From NCBI GenBank assembly GCA_027488935.1, contig JAIYAP010000022.1:1-64000 (forward strand): DNA of 64,000 bases, given 5' to 3'. The notes beneath the pieces were generated by a model that made no database searches, had not been told where the DNA came from, and was given only the letters and a program-made list of their open reading frames with translations. Both the position numbers and the translations under genes were made by a program. This document shows, piece by piece, positions 1 through 9,423 of this stretch (position 1 is its first letter; every line of letters begins with the position of its first letter). Source of the DNA: Saprospiraceae bacterium (lineage in GTDB: Bacteria > Bacteroidota > Bacteroidia > Chitinophagales > Saprospiraceae).

Positions 1-88
1 CACTCATCACTCATCACTCATCACTCATCACTCATCACTCATCACTCATCACTCATCACTCATCACTCATCACTCATCACTCATCACT
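1..88. repeat. Heptanucleotide tandem repeat (CACTCAT)n
   Basis: About twelve uninterrupted copies of the 7-bp unit CACTCAT run from the window edge to the TAG stop codon of the minus-strand gene that follows; the array probably continues to the left of the window. The copies are identical, so the array is young or actively homogenised. No protein is supported through it. Confidence 0.97.
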
Positions 89-806
89 ATTTCCGATTCG
101 CGTCCTGCTTCGCAAACACCTTTCTCAACAATTCGGTGGTGCGGGAGCCTTTGTTGCGGCGAATGTTTTTTTCTTCTTCCGCAATTTTGGCAAAAAGTCC
201 TTTGAGGGCTTCTTTGGTGACGTAATCGCTCAGGTTGTTGTTGATTTTGGTAATGAGGGGAATTTTATTGTAGGCATCGGCGGCTTTTTTCCAGAGGTTG
301 TTGGCGCCAATTTTATCGAGCGAGGAAACTATTTTGGGGTTAAATTTGGTATATAATTCCTGATTGGTGGTTCGGTTCAGAAATTCGGTTGCGGCATTGT
401 CAGAACCCATCAGGATGTTTGAAACGTCCTGGAAGGTTAATTGCTGGATCGCACCCAAAAAAATGGGACCCGCTTCTTTGGCGGCATCTTCAGCGCCACG
501 GTTCATTTTTTCCAACAATTCATTTTCGATATTGGTAAATCCTGGAATGTTTTTCAGGCGGTCGGTGACTTTGCGTACGTCATCGGGCAGCAGGATTTTG
601 TAGATACTTTTGTAGTAGCCATCCTGCTTCGACAGCGCATCGACGCCTTTGGAGATACCATTGGAGAGGGCTTGTTTCAAACCAGATCCGATTTCAGAGA
701 GGCTTGGTTCGGTCATAGCGGTATTTACCACTTGTTGCAGGGTATCGCAGGCGGTAAAAGAAAAGGAAAGTCCTAAGAACAAAAAAAGAAGGCCGTACTT
801 GCGCAT
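87..806 (-). CDS. DUF4197 family lipoprotein
   Basis: A 239-residue exported protein with a signal peptide ending in a lipobox (F17-T-A-C20), so it is probably lipid-anchored in the cell envelope. The body (residues ~30-230) matches the DUF4197 family, seen in the opening LSEIGSGLKQAL, the segment IKILLP-type turn followed by DVRKV, and the GAEDAAKEA stretch. It is alpha-helical and of normal length for the family; the biochemical role of the family is unknown. It stands alone, divergent from the TolC gene. The stop codon is directly joined to a heptanucleotide repeat array, so its 3' flank lacks an ordinary terminator. Confidence 0.9.
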   Translation of the reverse strand: MRKYGLLFLFLGLSFSFTACDTLQQVVNTAMTEPSLSEIGSGLKQALSNGISKGVDALSKQDGYYKSIYKILLPDDVRKVTDRLKNIPGFTNIENELLEKMNRGAEDAAKEAGPIFLGAIQQLTFQDVSNILMGSDNAATEFLNRTTNQELYTKFNPKIVSSLDKIGANNLWKKAADAYNKIPLITKINNNLSDYVTKEALKGLFAKIAEEEKNIRRNKGSRTTELLRKVFAKQDANRK

Positions 807-991
807 GTTTGGTATAAAAGTGTTGTGTGAAAAGAAAAAACGTATAAAACAACCTGCATTGCAGGAATTGTATTTTATTAGAGGCCTTAAAACAAACCTT
901 TCGACGGTTAATTTGTCAAAAAGCCACGTTTGGATTGATATTAAAAACCAAAGCGCCTAAAATCATCTCAATCAAGGATTACCTTTGCGCG

Positions 992-2338
992 ATGCAACGA
1001 ATTCTACTTTTAATTTGCTATACCCTGGGCAGTTTTTGCTTTGCCTTTGTTCGGGTGCATGCACAAGGTGTTAGTTTGCAGGAGAGCCTCAAACTGGCCC
1101 TCGAAAACAGCACGCAATTAAAAAAAGCGCAGCTCGATCGCGATGTATTGGAACAACGCCTGCGGGAAGGTCGAAGCGCTGCCTATCCGACCATCAATGC
1201 CTCACTCAGCTTTGACTATTACCCGTTGTTGCCCACACAGCTGTTACCAGGCGAATTGTTTGGTCAGGCCGATGGCACCTATATTCCGGCGCAATTTGGG
1301 CAGCCCTGGCAACTCACCAGTGCCATCACCATAGAGCAGCCTTTATACAATGAATCCTTGCGGCGCAGCATTCCGTCGGTCAATGTAACGCGTGCCATTT
1401 ATGACTTGCTGCTCGAACGCAGTGAAACAGACGTGTTGTTCAATACAGCGCAGTTGTTTTATCAAACCTTGCAAACAGAACAATTGTTGCGCGCTTTGTA
1501 CGCCAATCTTGAGAAAATAGCGGCCTTACAGCGTATGGCCGAGTTGCAACTCAAAAATGGCTATGCAATTCCGATTGATGTAAAACGCATCAAAGTGGCC
1601 CATACGAACCTGAGTACCCAGCGCCAAAACCTGCTGGCAGGCATCAAGGCTTTGCAACAAACCATGAAATTTATTTGCGGAAAAGATTTCGATGCCGATT
1701 TTTCGCCGGAAGAGGCGTTGACCGATCCGACCGCTGATTCGTCGCGTTGGCAGGCCATTCAATTGGAACCAGAAGCAGCCACCGAACACCGCTTGTTGTT
1801 GCGCAACCTCGAACTCAATCGTTTGCAGGTGCGCAGTTTGTATGGGGAAGCCTATCCGAGTCTGCGTGCGTACGCCAGCGGTTATTATCAGGGCCTGCGG
1901 AAAGATGCGAATGTATTTGATGCCAGTACGCGCTGGTATGGCATGGCGGCCATCGGCTTTAAATTGAATGTTCCCGTATTTGATGGCTTCCGGCGGCAGC
2001 GGAAAGCGGCTATTTTGCGTATTGAAGGGCAAAAACTGGAGGCCGACCGCGACCAATTGTTGCGTGCGAAGGAACTGGAATTCCGCCAGGCACGTATTCA
2101 ACTCCAAAACGCGCTGGAATCTGTACGCGCACAGCAGGAAAATGTAGGCCTGGCGCGCGAAATTGTGGAAAAACTTACCCTCCAATATAAAGAAGGCGTT
2201 GCATCGCTTACCGACTTGCTCAATGCACAAACGGCCTTGTCGGAAGCAGAAACCAATTACTGGCAGCAAGTATTCAGCTATAAATTAGCCGTACTCAAAC
2301 TACTAAAAGCCGCCGGTAAAATTGACATTTTAAAATAA
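992..2338 (+). CDS. TolC family outer membrane efflux protein
   Basis: Outer-membrane channel of the TolC/OEP family (448 residues). The ATG at 992 is chosen because it gives a clean signal peptide (QRILLLICYTLGSFCFAF, cleavage after HAQ ~24); a start further upstream in frame would bury it. Two OEP repeats are visible: SLQESLKLALENSTQLKKAQLD near the N-terminus, and the second half with long coiled-coil helices ending in YKEGVASLTDLLNAQTALSEAE (~410-430), the typical signature of the trimeric alpha-helical barrel. A TACCTTTG -10-like box lies at 980-987, only five bases before the start. The next gene, a membrane-fusion protein, begins 12 bp after the stop, so the two are co-transcribed. Confidence 0.95.
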   Translation: MQRILLLICYTLGSFCFAFVRVHAQGVSLQESLKLALENSTQLKKAQLDRDVLEQRLREGRSAAYPTINASLSFDYYPLLPTQLLPGELFGQADGTYIPAQFGQPWQLTSAITIEQPLYNESLRRSIPSVNVTRAIYDLLLERSETDVLFNTAQLFYQTLQTEQLLRALYANLEKIAALQRMAELQLKNGYAIPIDVKRIKVAHTNLSTQRQNLLAGIKALQQTMKFICGKDFDADFSPEEALTDPTADSSRWQAIQLEPEAATEHRLLLRNLELNRLQVRSLYGEAYPSLRAYASGYYQGLRKDANVFDASTRWYGMAAIGFKLNVPVFDGFRRQRKAAILRIEGQKLEADRDQLLRAKELEFRQARIQLQNALESVRAQQENVGLAREIVEKLTLQYKEGVASLTDLLNAQTALSEAETNYWQQVFSYKLAVLKLLKAAGKIDILK

Positions 2339-2350
2339 CGGCATTACACT

Positions 2351-3418
2351 TTGAACAAACGAATTTTTCTCTGGCTATTTCTGATTGGGTTTGCGGCGGT
2401 GATCGCAACGAAGTTATATTATAACAAAAAAGCACTCCAGGCCGAAACGGAACTGTCGAAAACGGTGCGAAAGTACGTGCCCGTGGAAGTCACATCCCCC
2501 CAAATGGAAGTGCTGGGCACAACCCTGGAGGCCGATGGTATTTTTTTGCCGATTAAAGAAATGTTTGTCATTTCGGAAACCCAAGGCCGCGTGTTAGAAG
2601 TGTATAAAAATAAAGGAGAATGGGTGCAGGAAGGCGATCTAATTGCCAAAGTAGACGATGAATTGCTGCGCATTGAACTGGAAGCCACCCAAGCCAACCT
2701 GGCCAAAATGCGCAAAGACCAGGAACGACTCAGTAATCTGATTGAAGGCGAAGCGGTGGCTAAAAATAAAATGGAAGATATTGTGCTGGGCTTGATGGCC
2801 GCTGAAGCCAAGGAAAAAGCACTGAAAAAACAAATTGCCAATACCAGCATTAAAGCACCCATGACCGGCACACTGGGCTTGCGTTTTATTGAGCGGGGCA
2901 GCGTAATTGGACCAGGCATCCAAGTTGCACAGGTAACCAACCTGGAAAAACTTTACTTGATGGTAAAAGTGACCGAACGCGACGTGTTGGGCATAAAAAA
3001 AGGCCAAATTGTAGAAGTAAAGCCCGATGTGTACCCCAACGCACGCATCAGCGGTAAAGTAACCAACATTGGCTTGCGCGCCGATAACACCTTTAGTTAT
3101 GACGTGGAAATAGAAGCGCCCAATCCGGACAAAACACCCTTGCGCGCGGGTATGCATGCGAAGGCCGTATTTTCTTTTGGCGTCAACCGAAAAGGCCTTA
3201 CCGTGCCTAGAAAAGCCATTGCGGGCAGTTTGCAGGACTCAAAAGTATATGTAGTGCTTGATTCCACCGCACAATTGCGCACCGTAGCACTGGGTGGCGT
3301 TCATGGCGATAAAGTAGAAGTCGTATCTGGCTTGCTCGAAACGGACAAGGTGGTGCTGACCGGCCAATTGAATTTGAGTAACGGTGCGAAGGTAGAGATC
3401 ATCAAGGCTGGGCAATAA
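2351..3418 (+). CDS. Efflux RND transporter periplasmic adaptor (HlyD/MFP family)
   Basis: Membrane-fusion protein of 355 residues that would connect an inner-membrane pump with the TolC channel encoded just upstream. It has one N-terminal membrane anchor (~5-23), a split lipoyl domain (GRVLEVYKNKGEWVQEGD ~80-98 and IKAPMTGTLGLRFIERGS ~165-185), a coiled-coil hairpin between them, and a beta-barrel with the C-terminal GLLETDKVVLTGQLNLSNG segment. The start is TTG at 2351; no in-frame ATG exists near the N-terminus. No RND, ABC or MFS pump follows; the next gene is convergent. The partner pump must be elsewhere or was lost. Confidence 0.92.
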   Translation: MNKRIFLWLFLIGFAAVIATKLYYNKKALQAETELSKTVRKYVPVEVTSPQMEVLGTTLEADGIFLPIKEMFVISETQGRVLEVYKNKGEWVQEGDLIAKVDDELLRIELEATQANLAKMRKDQERLSNLIEGEAVAKNKMEDIVLGLMAAEAKEKALKKQIANTSIKAPMTGTLGLRFIERGSVIGPGIQVAQVTNLEKLYLMVKVTERDVLGIKKGQIVEVKPDVYPNARISGKVTNIGLRADNTFSYDVEIEAPNPDKTPLRAGMHAKAVFSFGVNRKGLTVPRKAIAGSLQDSKVYVVLDSTAQLRTVALGGVHGDKVEVVSGLLETDKVVLTGQLNLSNGAKVEIIKAGQ

Positions 3419-3440
3419 GCGATTGGACTGGTTGTACCGC

Positions 3441-4271
3441 CTACCGAAGCAGCCCCTCCAATACTTCATCCAATTCCGCTTTTACCTGAAAAGGCGCATC
3501 TGTGAACAATTCGGTCATCCGAAATGCGATATCATCACTAATTGCTTCTCGTTTGGCAGCAACTATTTCTTGAATTTTTTGGGTGTAGTCGGCATTAAAC
3601 ACGTGTTTTTCGCGGTCTACAAAGCCTTTTTGAATCATTACGCCTGTTTTTTTATAACACCGGCAGCTGTTTTTAGGATCCACCAATCCACAACGGCCAG
3701 CGGTGTAGTTCAGGAGATCTGCGCGGGCGCGGTGCAGGCGTACGCGGTAATTGGCCGCGCTCATGTCAAATAATTCGGCACCCAACTGATGGTCGGCGCC
3801 AAAAATTTCACCGATAATATAGATCAAACGCTGATCGCGGTTCAGGCACATCAACATGGCCATCGAACAAGCCAGGCGTACTTCTTCCAGCAGGGACTCG
3901 TCGTAGGTTTCGCTGGCGGTATCGGCAATTTCCAGCAGCGGGCTCTCCGGAGTGCGATGGTCGAAGAACAGTTCCACTTTTTTACGGGGGGTATTCAAAA
4001 AATGGTTGACCACAATACGGTAAAGCCAGGTTTTGAATTGACTTTTTCCGTTGAAGGTTTTCAAATGCGTCACAATTTTGATCAGCACCTCCTGGGTAGC
4101 ATCGAGGGCATCGTCGGGATGCGCAAATAAACGCAGGGATATATTAAAAATATAATCCTGATAGCGCTTTAACAGGTTTTCCAGGGCCAGTTTGCTGCCT
4201 GCCAGTGCATCGGCAAGCAGCATTTCGTCGGATCGCGTATCGGGGGTACGGGTTTTCATCGTGTGTTGCAT
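3441..4271 (-). CDS. ECF-type RNA polymerase sigma factor with C-terminal extension
   Basis: Sigma-70 family factor of 276 residues. Region 2 is seen in LENLLKRYQDYIFNISLRLF and DALDATQEVLIKIVTHLKTF (~30-75), with FKTWLYRIVVNHFLN following; region 4 is around LGAELFDMSAANYRVRLHRARADLL (~160-185). After region 4 comes an ~85-residue tail with a cysteine-rich start (CGLVDPKNSCRCYKKT), which could bind a metal or sense redox state (inference). Starts at 4271 or at the second ATG, 4259. It lies 11 bp downstream of a secreted YdhR-like gene on the same strand, with no anti-sigma gene adjacent. Confidence 0.88.
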   Translation of the reverse strand: MQHTMKTRTPDTRSDEMLLADALAGSKLALENLLKRYQDYIFNISLRLFAHPDDALDATQEVLIKIVTHLKTFNGKSQFKTWLYRIVVNHFLNTPRKKVELFFDHRTPESPLLEIADTASETYDESLLEEVRLACSMAMLMCLNRDQRLIYIIGEIFGADHQLGAELFDMSAANYRVRLHRARADLLNYTAGRCGLVDPKNSCRCYKKTGVMIQKGFVDREKHVFNADYTQKIQEIVAAKREAISDDIAFRMTELFTDAPFQVKAELDEVLEGLLR

Positions 4272-4282
4272 ACGCCAGTTTT

Positions 4283-4936
4283 TTATTGCGCGCTTTTAGT
4301 TTCCCATAAAAGTACAGGGGTATCGAAGTATTCGGGTTGTACCTGGGCGGTTTTAAAATAGGTTTTAGCCGCTTTTTCGGTAGCCCACAGGCAAATATAG
4401 CCCGATTCACCTGCCTCGTTTTCTATTTGATAAATGCGCAACAAGCCTTGGGTGTTATTTGACATAGTGTGATTTCCGATGCTGACACTGGTGTAGTAGT
4501 TGCCTTGGGTTTTATTGAGCGTTTGTAAAGTTTGCACGCCATTTACCTTATAGTATAATACAATACCCGGTTTTTTATAGGTTTTCATAACCCGGGTAAA
4601 CCAGTCAGGATTAAACCAGTTTTGCGCCCTGACTTTGTCTTCCCACAAATAAACGCCCCCAAAATAAGGCGCATGGGCGGTGAAGGCATAGGCTTTAAAC
4701 AAAAGTCCGGGAATGGCTGCGTATTCCGGCATGCTTTGGATGAATTTCTTTATCACCGCCCCGCGGAAAGCATACCAGGGTCTTTTCACTTTGGTGATCG
4801 TAACCCATTTTTCACCCGTTTGGTCTAAGGCGGGTAAGAGCGGTTTGGGTGTTTGGGTGTTTTGCGCGCTGAGGGTAGTCATGGAGAGCAGGCCGCTAAT
4901 CAGGACCAAGGCTGGGTAAATGGAAATCATGTTCAT
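4283..4936 (-). CDS. Secreted YdhR/ABM-like protein
   Basis: 217 residues with a signal peptide (~1-24, ending LSAQ). The mature part resembles YdhR-type members of the dimeric alpha/beta-barrel (antibiotic biosynthesis monooxygenase-like) superfamily: MPEYAAIPGLLFKAYAFT followed by YFGGVYLWEDKVRAQNWF (~70-115) is the usual strand-helix-strand order, and a second weaker half follows (QGLLRIYQIEN, GYICLWATEKAAKTYF). The YdhR assignment is by pattern only, and most relatives are cytoplasmic, so a signal peptide is unusual. It is the first gene of a probable two-gene operon with the sigma factor downstream. Substrate unknown. Confidence 0.6.
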   Translation of the reverse strand: MNMISIYPALVLISGLLSMTTLSAQNTQTPKPLLPALDQTGEKWVTITKVKRPWYAFRGAVIKKFIQSMPEYAAIPGLLFKAYAFTAHAPYFGGVYLWEDKVRAQNWFNPDWFTRVMKTYKKPGIVLYYKVNGVQTLQTLNKTQGNYYTSVSIGNHTMSNNTQGLLRIYQIENEAGESGYICLWATEKAAKTYFKTAQVQPEYFDTPVLLWETKSAQ

Positions 4937-5135
4937 GTTGAAAAAGTTCTTTTATCATTAGACCAGTAGGTATTCCAGGTGTTACAAAACATTTCTACGT
5001 GCTTAAATACTGGTAAAATGGCGCCCAAGTTCCCCAATGCATCTACACAATTGCCCAACTTGTCCACTTCTCCGCCCTTGCATGTCAGGGAAACATAGAT
5101 TTGTACCGTTTTTACAACCTTTTATTTTCCTGACA

Positions 5136-7634
5136 ATGAAATACTTACTGCTGTTTTCGTTTTGCCTGAGCGCGCTGTTTCTTTTTGGCCAAAAGCCACA
5201 AGGCGGTGCTTTAGGTTCGGCCCGCATCGGACGGGTTTATGGAAAAATTGTGGACGATGCCGCCAAACAAGCGGTGCCTTATGCCTCCGTAACCGTGTTG
5301 CGGGTGCTGCCCAACGGAGGAGGTGACACCTTGGTGGGCGGAGCATTGAGCCTCGATAATGGCGATTTTAGTGTCGGACAATTGCCGATGGGCATGCTGA
5401 AAGTGCGGGTGCGCTATGTGGGCTATAAAGAATGGACGAAAATGGTAAAAATCAGCGCCCCCAACGACCTCGAACAGGATTTGGGCGATCTGGTACTTCA
5501 GGCCGATGCACAATTGCTGGATGCCGTAGAAGTACGGGCCGAAAAGGCCTCCACGCAATTGAGCCTGGAAAAACGCGTATTTAACGTTGAAAAAAACATC
5601 ACCACAGTGGGCGGTACCGCCGAAGACGTGCTAAAAAACGTACCTTCTGTAACGGTTGATATGGACGGCAACGCCAAACTACGCGAAAAAGCCACCACCA
5701 TTTATGTAGATGGCAAACCGACCCTGATGTCGTTGACCCAAATTCCCGCCGATCAAATTGAATCCGTGGAGGTTATTTCCAACCCTTCGGCCAAATACGA
5801 GGCGTCTACCACCGGCGGCATCCTGAATATTGTCCTGAAAAAAAATACCAAACCGGGTTACAATGGGGTGGTGGTACTGGGCATTGGCACCCAAAACCGT
5901 TACAACGGCATGCTCAACCTGAATGTACACCAGGGGAAATGGTCGGTTTCGGGATTTTATAATATGAACACTGCCAAGGTGCCTACCAATGGTTATACCC
6001 ACCGCACCAATTTTAACAGCGACGGCACGGTTCTCAACTATTTTGACCAGGATACCAAGGTGAATTTTGAAAATGTATTCCAAATCGGCCGCGTCAATGT
6101 GGATTATGCCGTGAACAACCGGAATACCTTGTCGCTTGCAGGAACCATCACCAGCGGTAAATTCAATATTTTCCCATCCCAAAACTATACTTACCGCAAC
6201 GCCGAAAATGCCCTGCTGAGTTACGGGGTGCGCCAAACCAATCCGCAAAACAATTTCCAGAACAACAACATCGAAGGGCAATGGAAAAAAACGTTTGCCA
6301 AAAAAGAGAAATCGCTGGTTATACTCGGCAATTACGCCTGGGGAGATGGATCTAATACTGCCAACTGGAACACAACCGGCTTTGATCCTTCGGGTCAGGC
6401 CCTGCCAAATTACCCCGAACTGGTACAGATTGGTGGCGGAAATACCAACCAACAAGGCGTTTTTCAGGTCGATTTTGTGAATCCCATCAACGACTCTGCT
6501 AAAATTGAAATGGGGGTGCGCAGTTTTTGGAGCGAACGGGATCAGGAATATTTGTTCAACCCTTTCGTGTACGAATCGAACGAATACGTGCAAGACAACC
6601 AGTTTTCGCAGGATAACCTGATTACCGAAAGCATCAATGCGGCGTATATTACCTACTCAGGCCAATGGAAGCACCAAATCAGATACCAGGCAGGTTTCCG
6701 TTTTGAGCAATCTTTTTTACACGGCACCTCTTATTTGGACGGCGGCAGCGAACGTTTTGGCTACGATTATCCGAAAGGAACGGGCGATGACCTGATGCGC
6801 TCCTTGTTTCCGGCCTTGTTTATTGCTAAAAAGATAGACGCAAGTTCGGAGATCGGGCTCAATTTTACCCGCAAAATACAGCGGCCCAACTTCCGGCAGA
6901 TCATGCCCGGTATTCAGGCTGCCGACAAACAAAACTATCAGGTAGGTAACCCCAATTTGCAGCCGGAATTTGTGAACACGGCAGAATTGAACTACAATAA
7001 AATATTTGGTGCGCACAACTGGTTATCAACGATTTATGCCAGCAATGAGACCAATACCCTCAAACCGTTTATTACCCCTTTGGAAACAGACCCGACCGTG
7101 TTGGTAACCACTTTTGTGAATGGTAGAAACGAATTTACCTATGGGGTGGACAATACCCTGCGCCTGGCTTTTGGCAAAAACCTGGATGTAATGTTGAATG
7201 CCAATGTGTTCAACTTTAAAGTAACGGTAGATACGTTTACCAACAACGGCTGGGCCATGAACGGAAAAGCCAATGTTACGTATCGCTTGCCAGCCGATTT
7301 TTCTGTGCAGCTCAATGGCGCCTACGAAGGCAACCGCCCTATGCCGCAAGGCAACCGAAAAGGCATTGCTTACATGGATTTTGCCGTAAAAAAATCGTTT
7401 TTTAACAACGCCGCGAACATTACCTTTACAATCAGCGATGTGTTTAATTCGCGGAAGGACATTGTAAATATCGTTCAACCAACTTATAATCAGGAGATTA
7501 TGCGTCGTCGGGATGCACGGTATTACAAATTATCGGTACAAATTCCGTTTGGCAAAGCCGATGCATCCATGTTCAAACGCATGCAAAACGCAAAAAAGCA
7601 AAACCAAGAAATGCCCGATTTTAGCGGCGGTTAA
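5136..7634 (+). CDS. TonB-dependent receptor-like outer membrane beta-barrel protein
   Basis: 832-residue outer-membrane protein. The ATG at 5136 gives a signal peptide (KYLLLFSFCLSALFLFGQ). Next comes a carboxypeptidase-regulatory-like beta-sandwich (GRVYGKIVDDAAKQAVPYAS ~25-110), then a plug domain (VGGTAEDVLKNVPSVTVD ~170-190; DQIESVEVISNPSAKYEAS ~215-235) and a large barrel to the C-terminus of the 'outer membrane beta-barrel family' type. Such receptors often take up peptides, metals or other small ligands; the substrate is not visible. A LytS-like kinase and LytTR regulator start 5 bp downstream, so the three genes form one operon and the receptor may be linked to that signalling pair. 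Confidence 0.93.
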   Translation: MKYLLLFSFCLSALFLFGQKPQGGALGSARIGRVYGKIVDDAAKQAVPYASVTVLRVLPNGGGDTLVGGALSLDNGDFSVGQLPMGMLKVRVRYVGYKEWTKMVKISAPNDLEQDLGDLVLQADAQLLDAVEVRAEKASTQLSLEKRVFNVEKNITTVGGTAEDVLKNVPSVTVDMDGNAKLREKATTIYVDGKPTLMSLTQIPADQIESVEVISNPSAKYEASTTGGILNIVLKKNTKPGYNGVVVLGIGTQNRYNGMLNLNVHQGKWSVSGFYNMNTAKVPTNGYTHRTNFNSDGTVLNYFDQDTKVNFENVFQIGRVNVDYAVNNRNTLSLAGTITSGKFNIFPSQNYTYRNAENALLSYGVRQTNPQNNFQNNNIEGQWKKTFAKKEKSLVILGNYAWGDGSNTANWNTTGFDPSGQALPNYPELVQIGGGNTNQQGVFQVDFVNPINDSAKIEMGVRSFWSERDQEYLFNPFVYESNEYVQDNQFSQDNLITESINAAYITYSGQWKHQIRYQAGFRFEQSFLHGTSYLDGGSERFGYDYPKGTGDDLMRSLFPALFIAKKIDASSEIGLNFTRKIQRPNFRQIMPGIQAADKQNYQVGNPNLQPEFVNTAELNYNKIFGAHNWLSTIYASNETNTLKPFITPLETDPTVLVTTFVNGRNEFTYGVDNTLRLAFGKNLDVMLNANVFNFKVTVDTFTNNGWAMNGKANVTYRLPADFSVQLNGAYEGNRPMPQGNRKGIAYMDFAVKKSFFNNAANITFTISDVFNSRKDIVNIVQPTYNQEIMRRRDARYYKLSVQIPFGKADASMFKRMQNAKKQNQEMPDFSGG

Positions 7635-7639
7635 GTCTA

Positions 7640-8680
7640 ATGTACATTTCGATGAAAAACTTTTTGATCCAGCAGTACAAAATCATCCTGTTTCACCTCT
7701 GTTTGTGGAGCACCTGGTTGTATTTGCCCCTTTCAATGGCGCAGGAGGAAGAGTTGTATCCACGGGCAGTATTAGTGCTTACGCTCATTTTTCTGACGCA
7801 TATTCCCTTGTTTTTATTCAATACCGAGTATTTAATTCCGCGTGTATTAAAACCAAAGGGGGTGACGGTGTATGTGTGGTCGCTGTTGTTTTCTATGGCG
7901 ATTTTTGTGGTGTTTCACAATTTTGTACGCGAAACTGTCAATGTATATATCGTGCAAATAGGGCCACCGCGCTCGAGTTTTGTAAAAGGAATGGTGGCCA
8001 TCATTTTGGTAGGCGCCATCAGTACGGGCTTTGGGTTGCTCAATTACGTGGCCGCTCAGGAAAAAATACAGGAAGAGAAACTTAAAGAGCGCCTCCAATC
8101 GGAGTTGTCGTTTTTGCGGACACAAATTAGTCCCCATTTTATCTTTAACATCCTCAATAGCATCGTGTACCTCATCCGCTCCAAGTCTGAACTGGCCGAG
8201 CCGATTACCATTAAATTGTCGGAAATCATCCGCTACATGCTCTATATTTCGGAGCGGGTGGAAGTGCCCCTGGAAAAGGAATTGATTTATCTGGAAAGTT
8301 ACATTGAACTCCAAAAAGTGCGTTTTGGAAACGATGTGCGGATCCAATTTCAGGAAAATGGTACTGCTGCGGGCCAAATGATCGAGCCCATGATCCTGAT
8401 CCCCTTTGTCGAAAACGCCTTCAAACACGGCATCGGCATGGTGACCGACCCCATCATTGAGATGGACTTGCGGATTGAAGGCAACAAACTGTCCTTTTCC
8501 GTTAAAAATAAAATCACGCCGGAACCTGCTACCGACAAATCGGAAGGGTCGGGTATTGGCTTGCGAAATGTGCAGCGGCGGCTCGAATTGTTGTACCCCG
8601 ATGCGCATCAGTTGGATATCCGCGACGAAAATGGGTGGTTTTGGATACAGTTAACCCTTACTTTACCAGAAGCGGCATGA
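7640..8680 (+). CDS. LytS/YehU-type sensor histidine kinase
   Basis: Membrane histidine kinase of 346 residues. Four predicted membrane helices fill ~10-140 (for example YPRAVLVLTLIFLTHIPLFLF and VWSLLFSMAIFVVFHNF). The cytoplasmic part has the His_kinase (PF06580) phospho-acceptor motif QISPHFIFNILNSI with His166, then the ATPase lobe with the N box PFVENAFKHG and the G box GSGIGLRNVQRRLELLY. Starts at 7640 (ATG); a second ATG lies at 7652. No separate ligand-binding domain is present, so sensing is through the membrane segments. Stop TGA overlaps the ATG of the response regulator by four bases (translational coupling). Confidence 0.95.
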   Translation: MYISMKNFLIQQYKIILFHLCLWSTWLYLPLSMAQEEELYPRAVLVLTLIFLTHIPLFLFNTEYLIPRVLKPKGVTVYVWSLLFSMAIFVVFHNFVRETVNVYIVQIGPPRSSFVKGMVAIILVGAISTGFGLLNYVAAQEKIQEEKLKERLQSELSFLRTQISPHFIFNILNSIVYLIRSKSELAEPITIKLSEIIRYMLYISERVEVPLEKELIYLESYIELQKVRFGNDVRIQFQENGTAAGQMIEPMILIPFVENAFKHGIGMVTDPIIEMDLRIEGNKLSFSVKNKITPEPATDKSEGSGIGLRNVQRRLELLYPDAHQLDIRDENGWFWIQLTLTLPEAA

Positions 8681-9423
8681 GCAACCAGCCAAAATTGAAA
8701 TGCCTCCTTGTGGATGATGAGGAAATGGCGCGTAAACTACTGGCGGAAAACATCCGGCACCTGCCTTTTTTGGAAGTGGTGGGGATGTGTAAAAACCCGT
8801 TTGAAGCCATGCAAAGTTTGCAGGAAAAATCTGTGGACCTCCTGTTTTTGGATATTCAAATGCCGGGCATGCTTGGCACCAAGTTTTTGCAAAGCTTGCG
8901 CGAGAAACCCATGGTCATTTTCGTCACGGCTTACGACCAATATGCCATAGAAAGTTACGATCTCGAGGTGGTGGATTACCTGATGAAACCGGTGAGCATG
9001 GAGCGTTTCACGGCGGCGGCATACAAAGCCTTGGACGAGTACCAAAAACGCCAGGCGCTGGCGCAGGCACTTTATCCGCCCCCCAAACTGCCAGACGAAC
9101 CAGATGCGGCCGATTATTTTTTTGTAAACGTATCGTATGCCCTGGTCAAAGTGCGGATTCCCGACATCACCCACGTGGAGGGCATGAAAGATTATGTAAA
9201 AATATACCTGAGCACTGCTGACAAGCCTATTTTAACTAAAAGCACCCTAAAAGCCATCGAGGAAAAATTGCCGACGCAGCGTTTTTTGCGCGTACACAAG
9301 TCGTTTATTGTAAATATCGATAAAATGGAGGCATTTCGGAGCCAAAAAATATTTGTTGGTGCTCATGCAATTCCGGTCAGCGAAACCTACTTAGAGGCTT
9401 TAATGCAGGTATTGAACGCTTGA
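8677..9423 (+). CDS. LytTR family response regulator
   Basis: 248-residue regulator that would be phosphorylated by the upstream kinase. Receiver domain ~8-125 with the acidic pair D13-D14, phospho-acceptor Asp59 (LLFLDIQMPG), VTAYD and the conserved lysine in VVDYLMKPVS. LytTR DNA-binding domain ~145-245 with the usual VEGMKDYVKIYLS and FLRVHKSFIVNIDKME segments. The start at 8677 overlaps the kinase stop (ATGA), which decides between it and a start 42 bases further upstream in frame. This is the last gene of the receptor-kinase-regulator operon. Confidence 0.96.
   Translation: MSNQPKLKCLLVDDEEMARKLLAENIRHLPFLEVVGMCKNPFEAMQSLQEKSVDLLFLDIQMPGMLGTKFLQSLREKPMVIFVTAYDQYAIESYDLEVVDYLMKPVSMERFTAAAYKALDEYQKRQALAQALYPPPKLPDEPDAADYFFVNVSYALVKVRIPDITHVEGMKDYVKIYLSTADKPILTKSTLKAIEEKLPTQRFLRVHKSFIVNIDKMEAFRSQKIFVGAHAIPVSETYLEALMQVLNA

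Noticed and set aside
1-88. Possible CRISPR array
   Set aside because: Units are 7 bp with no spacers; it is a simple tandem repeat.
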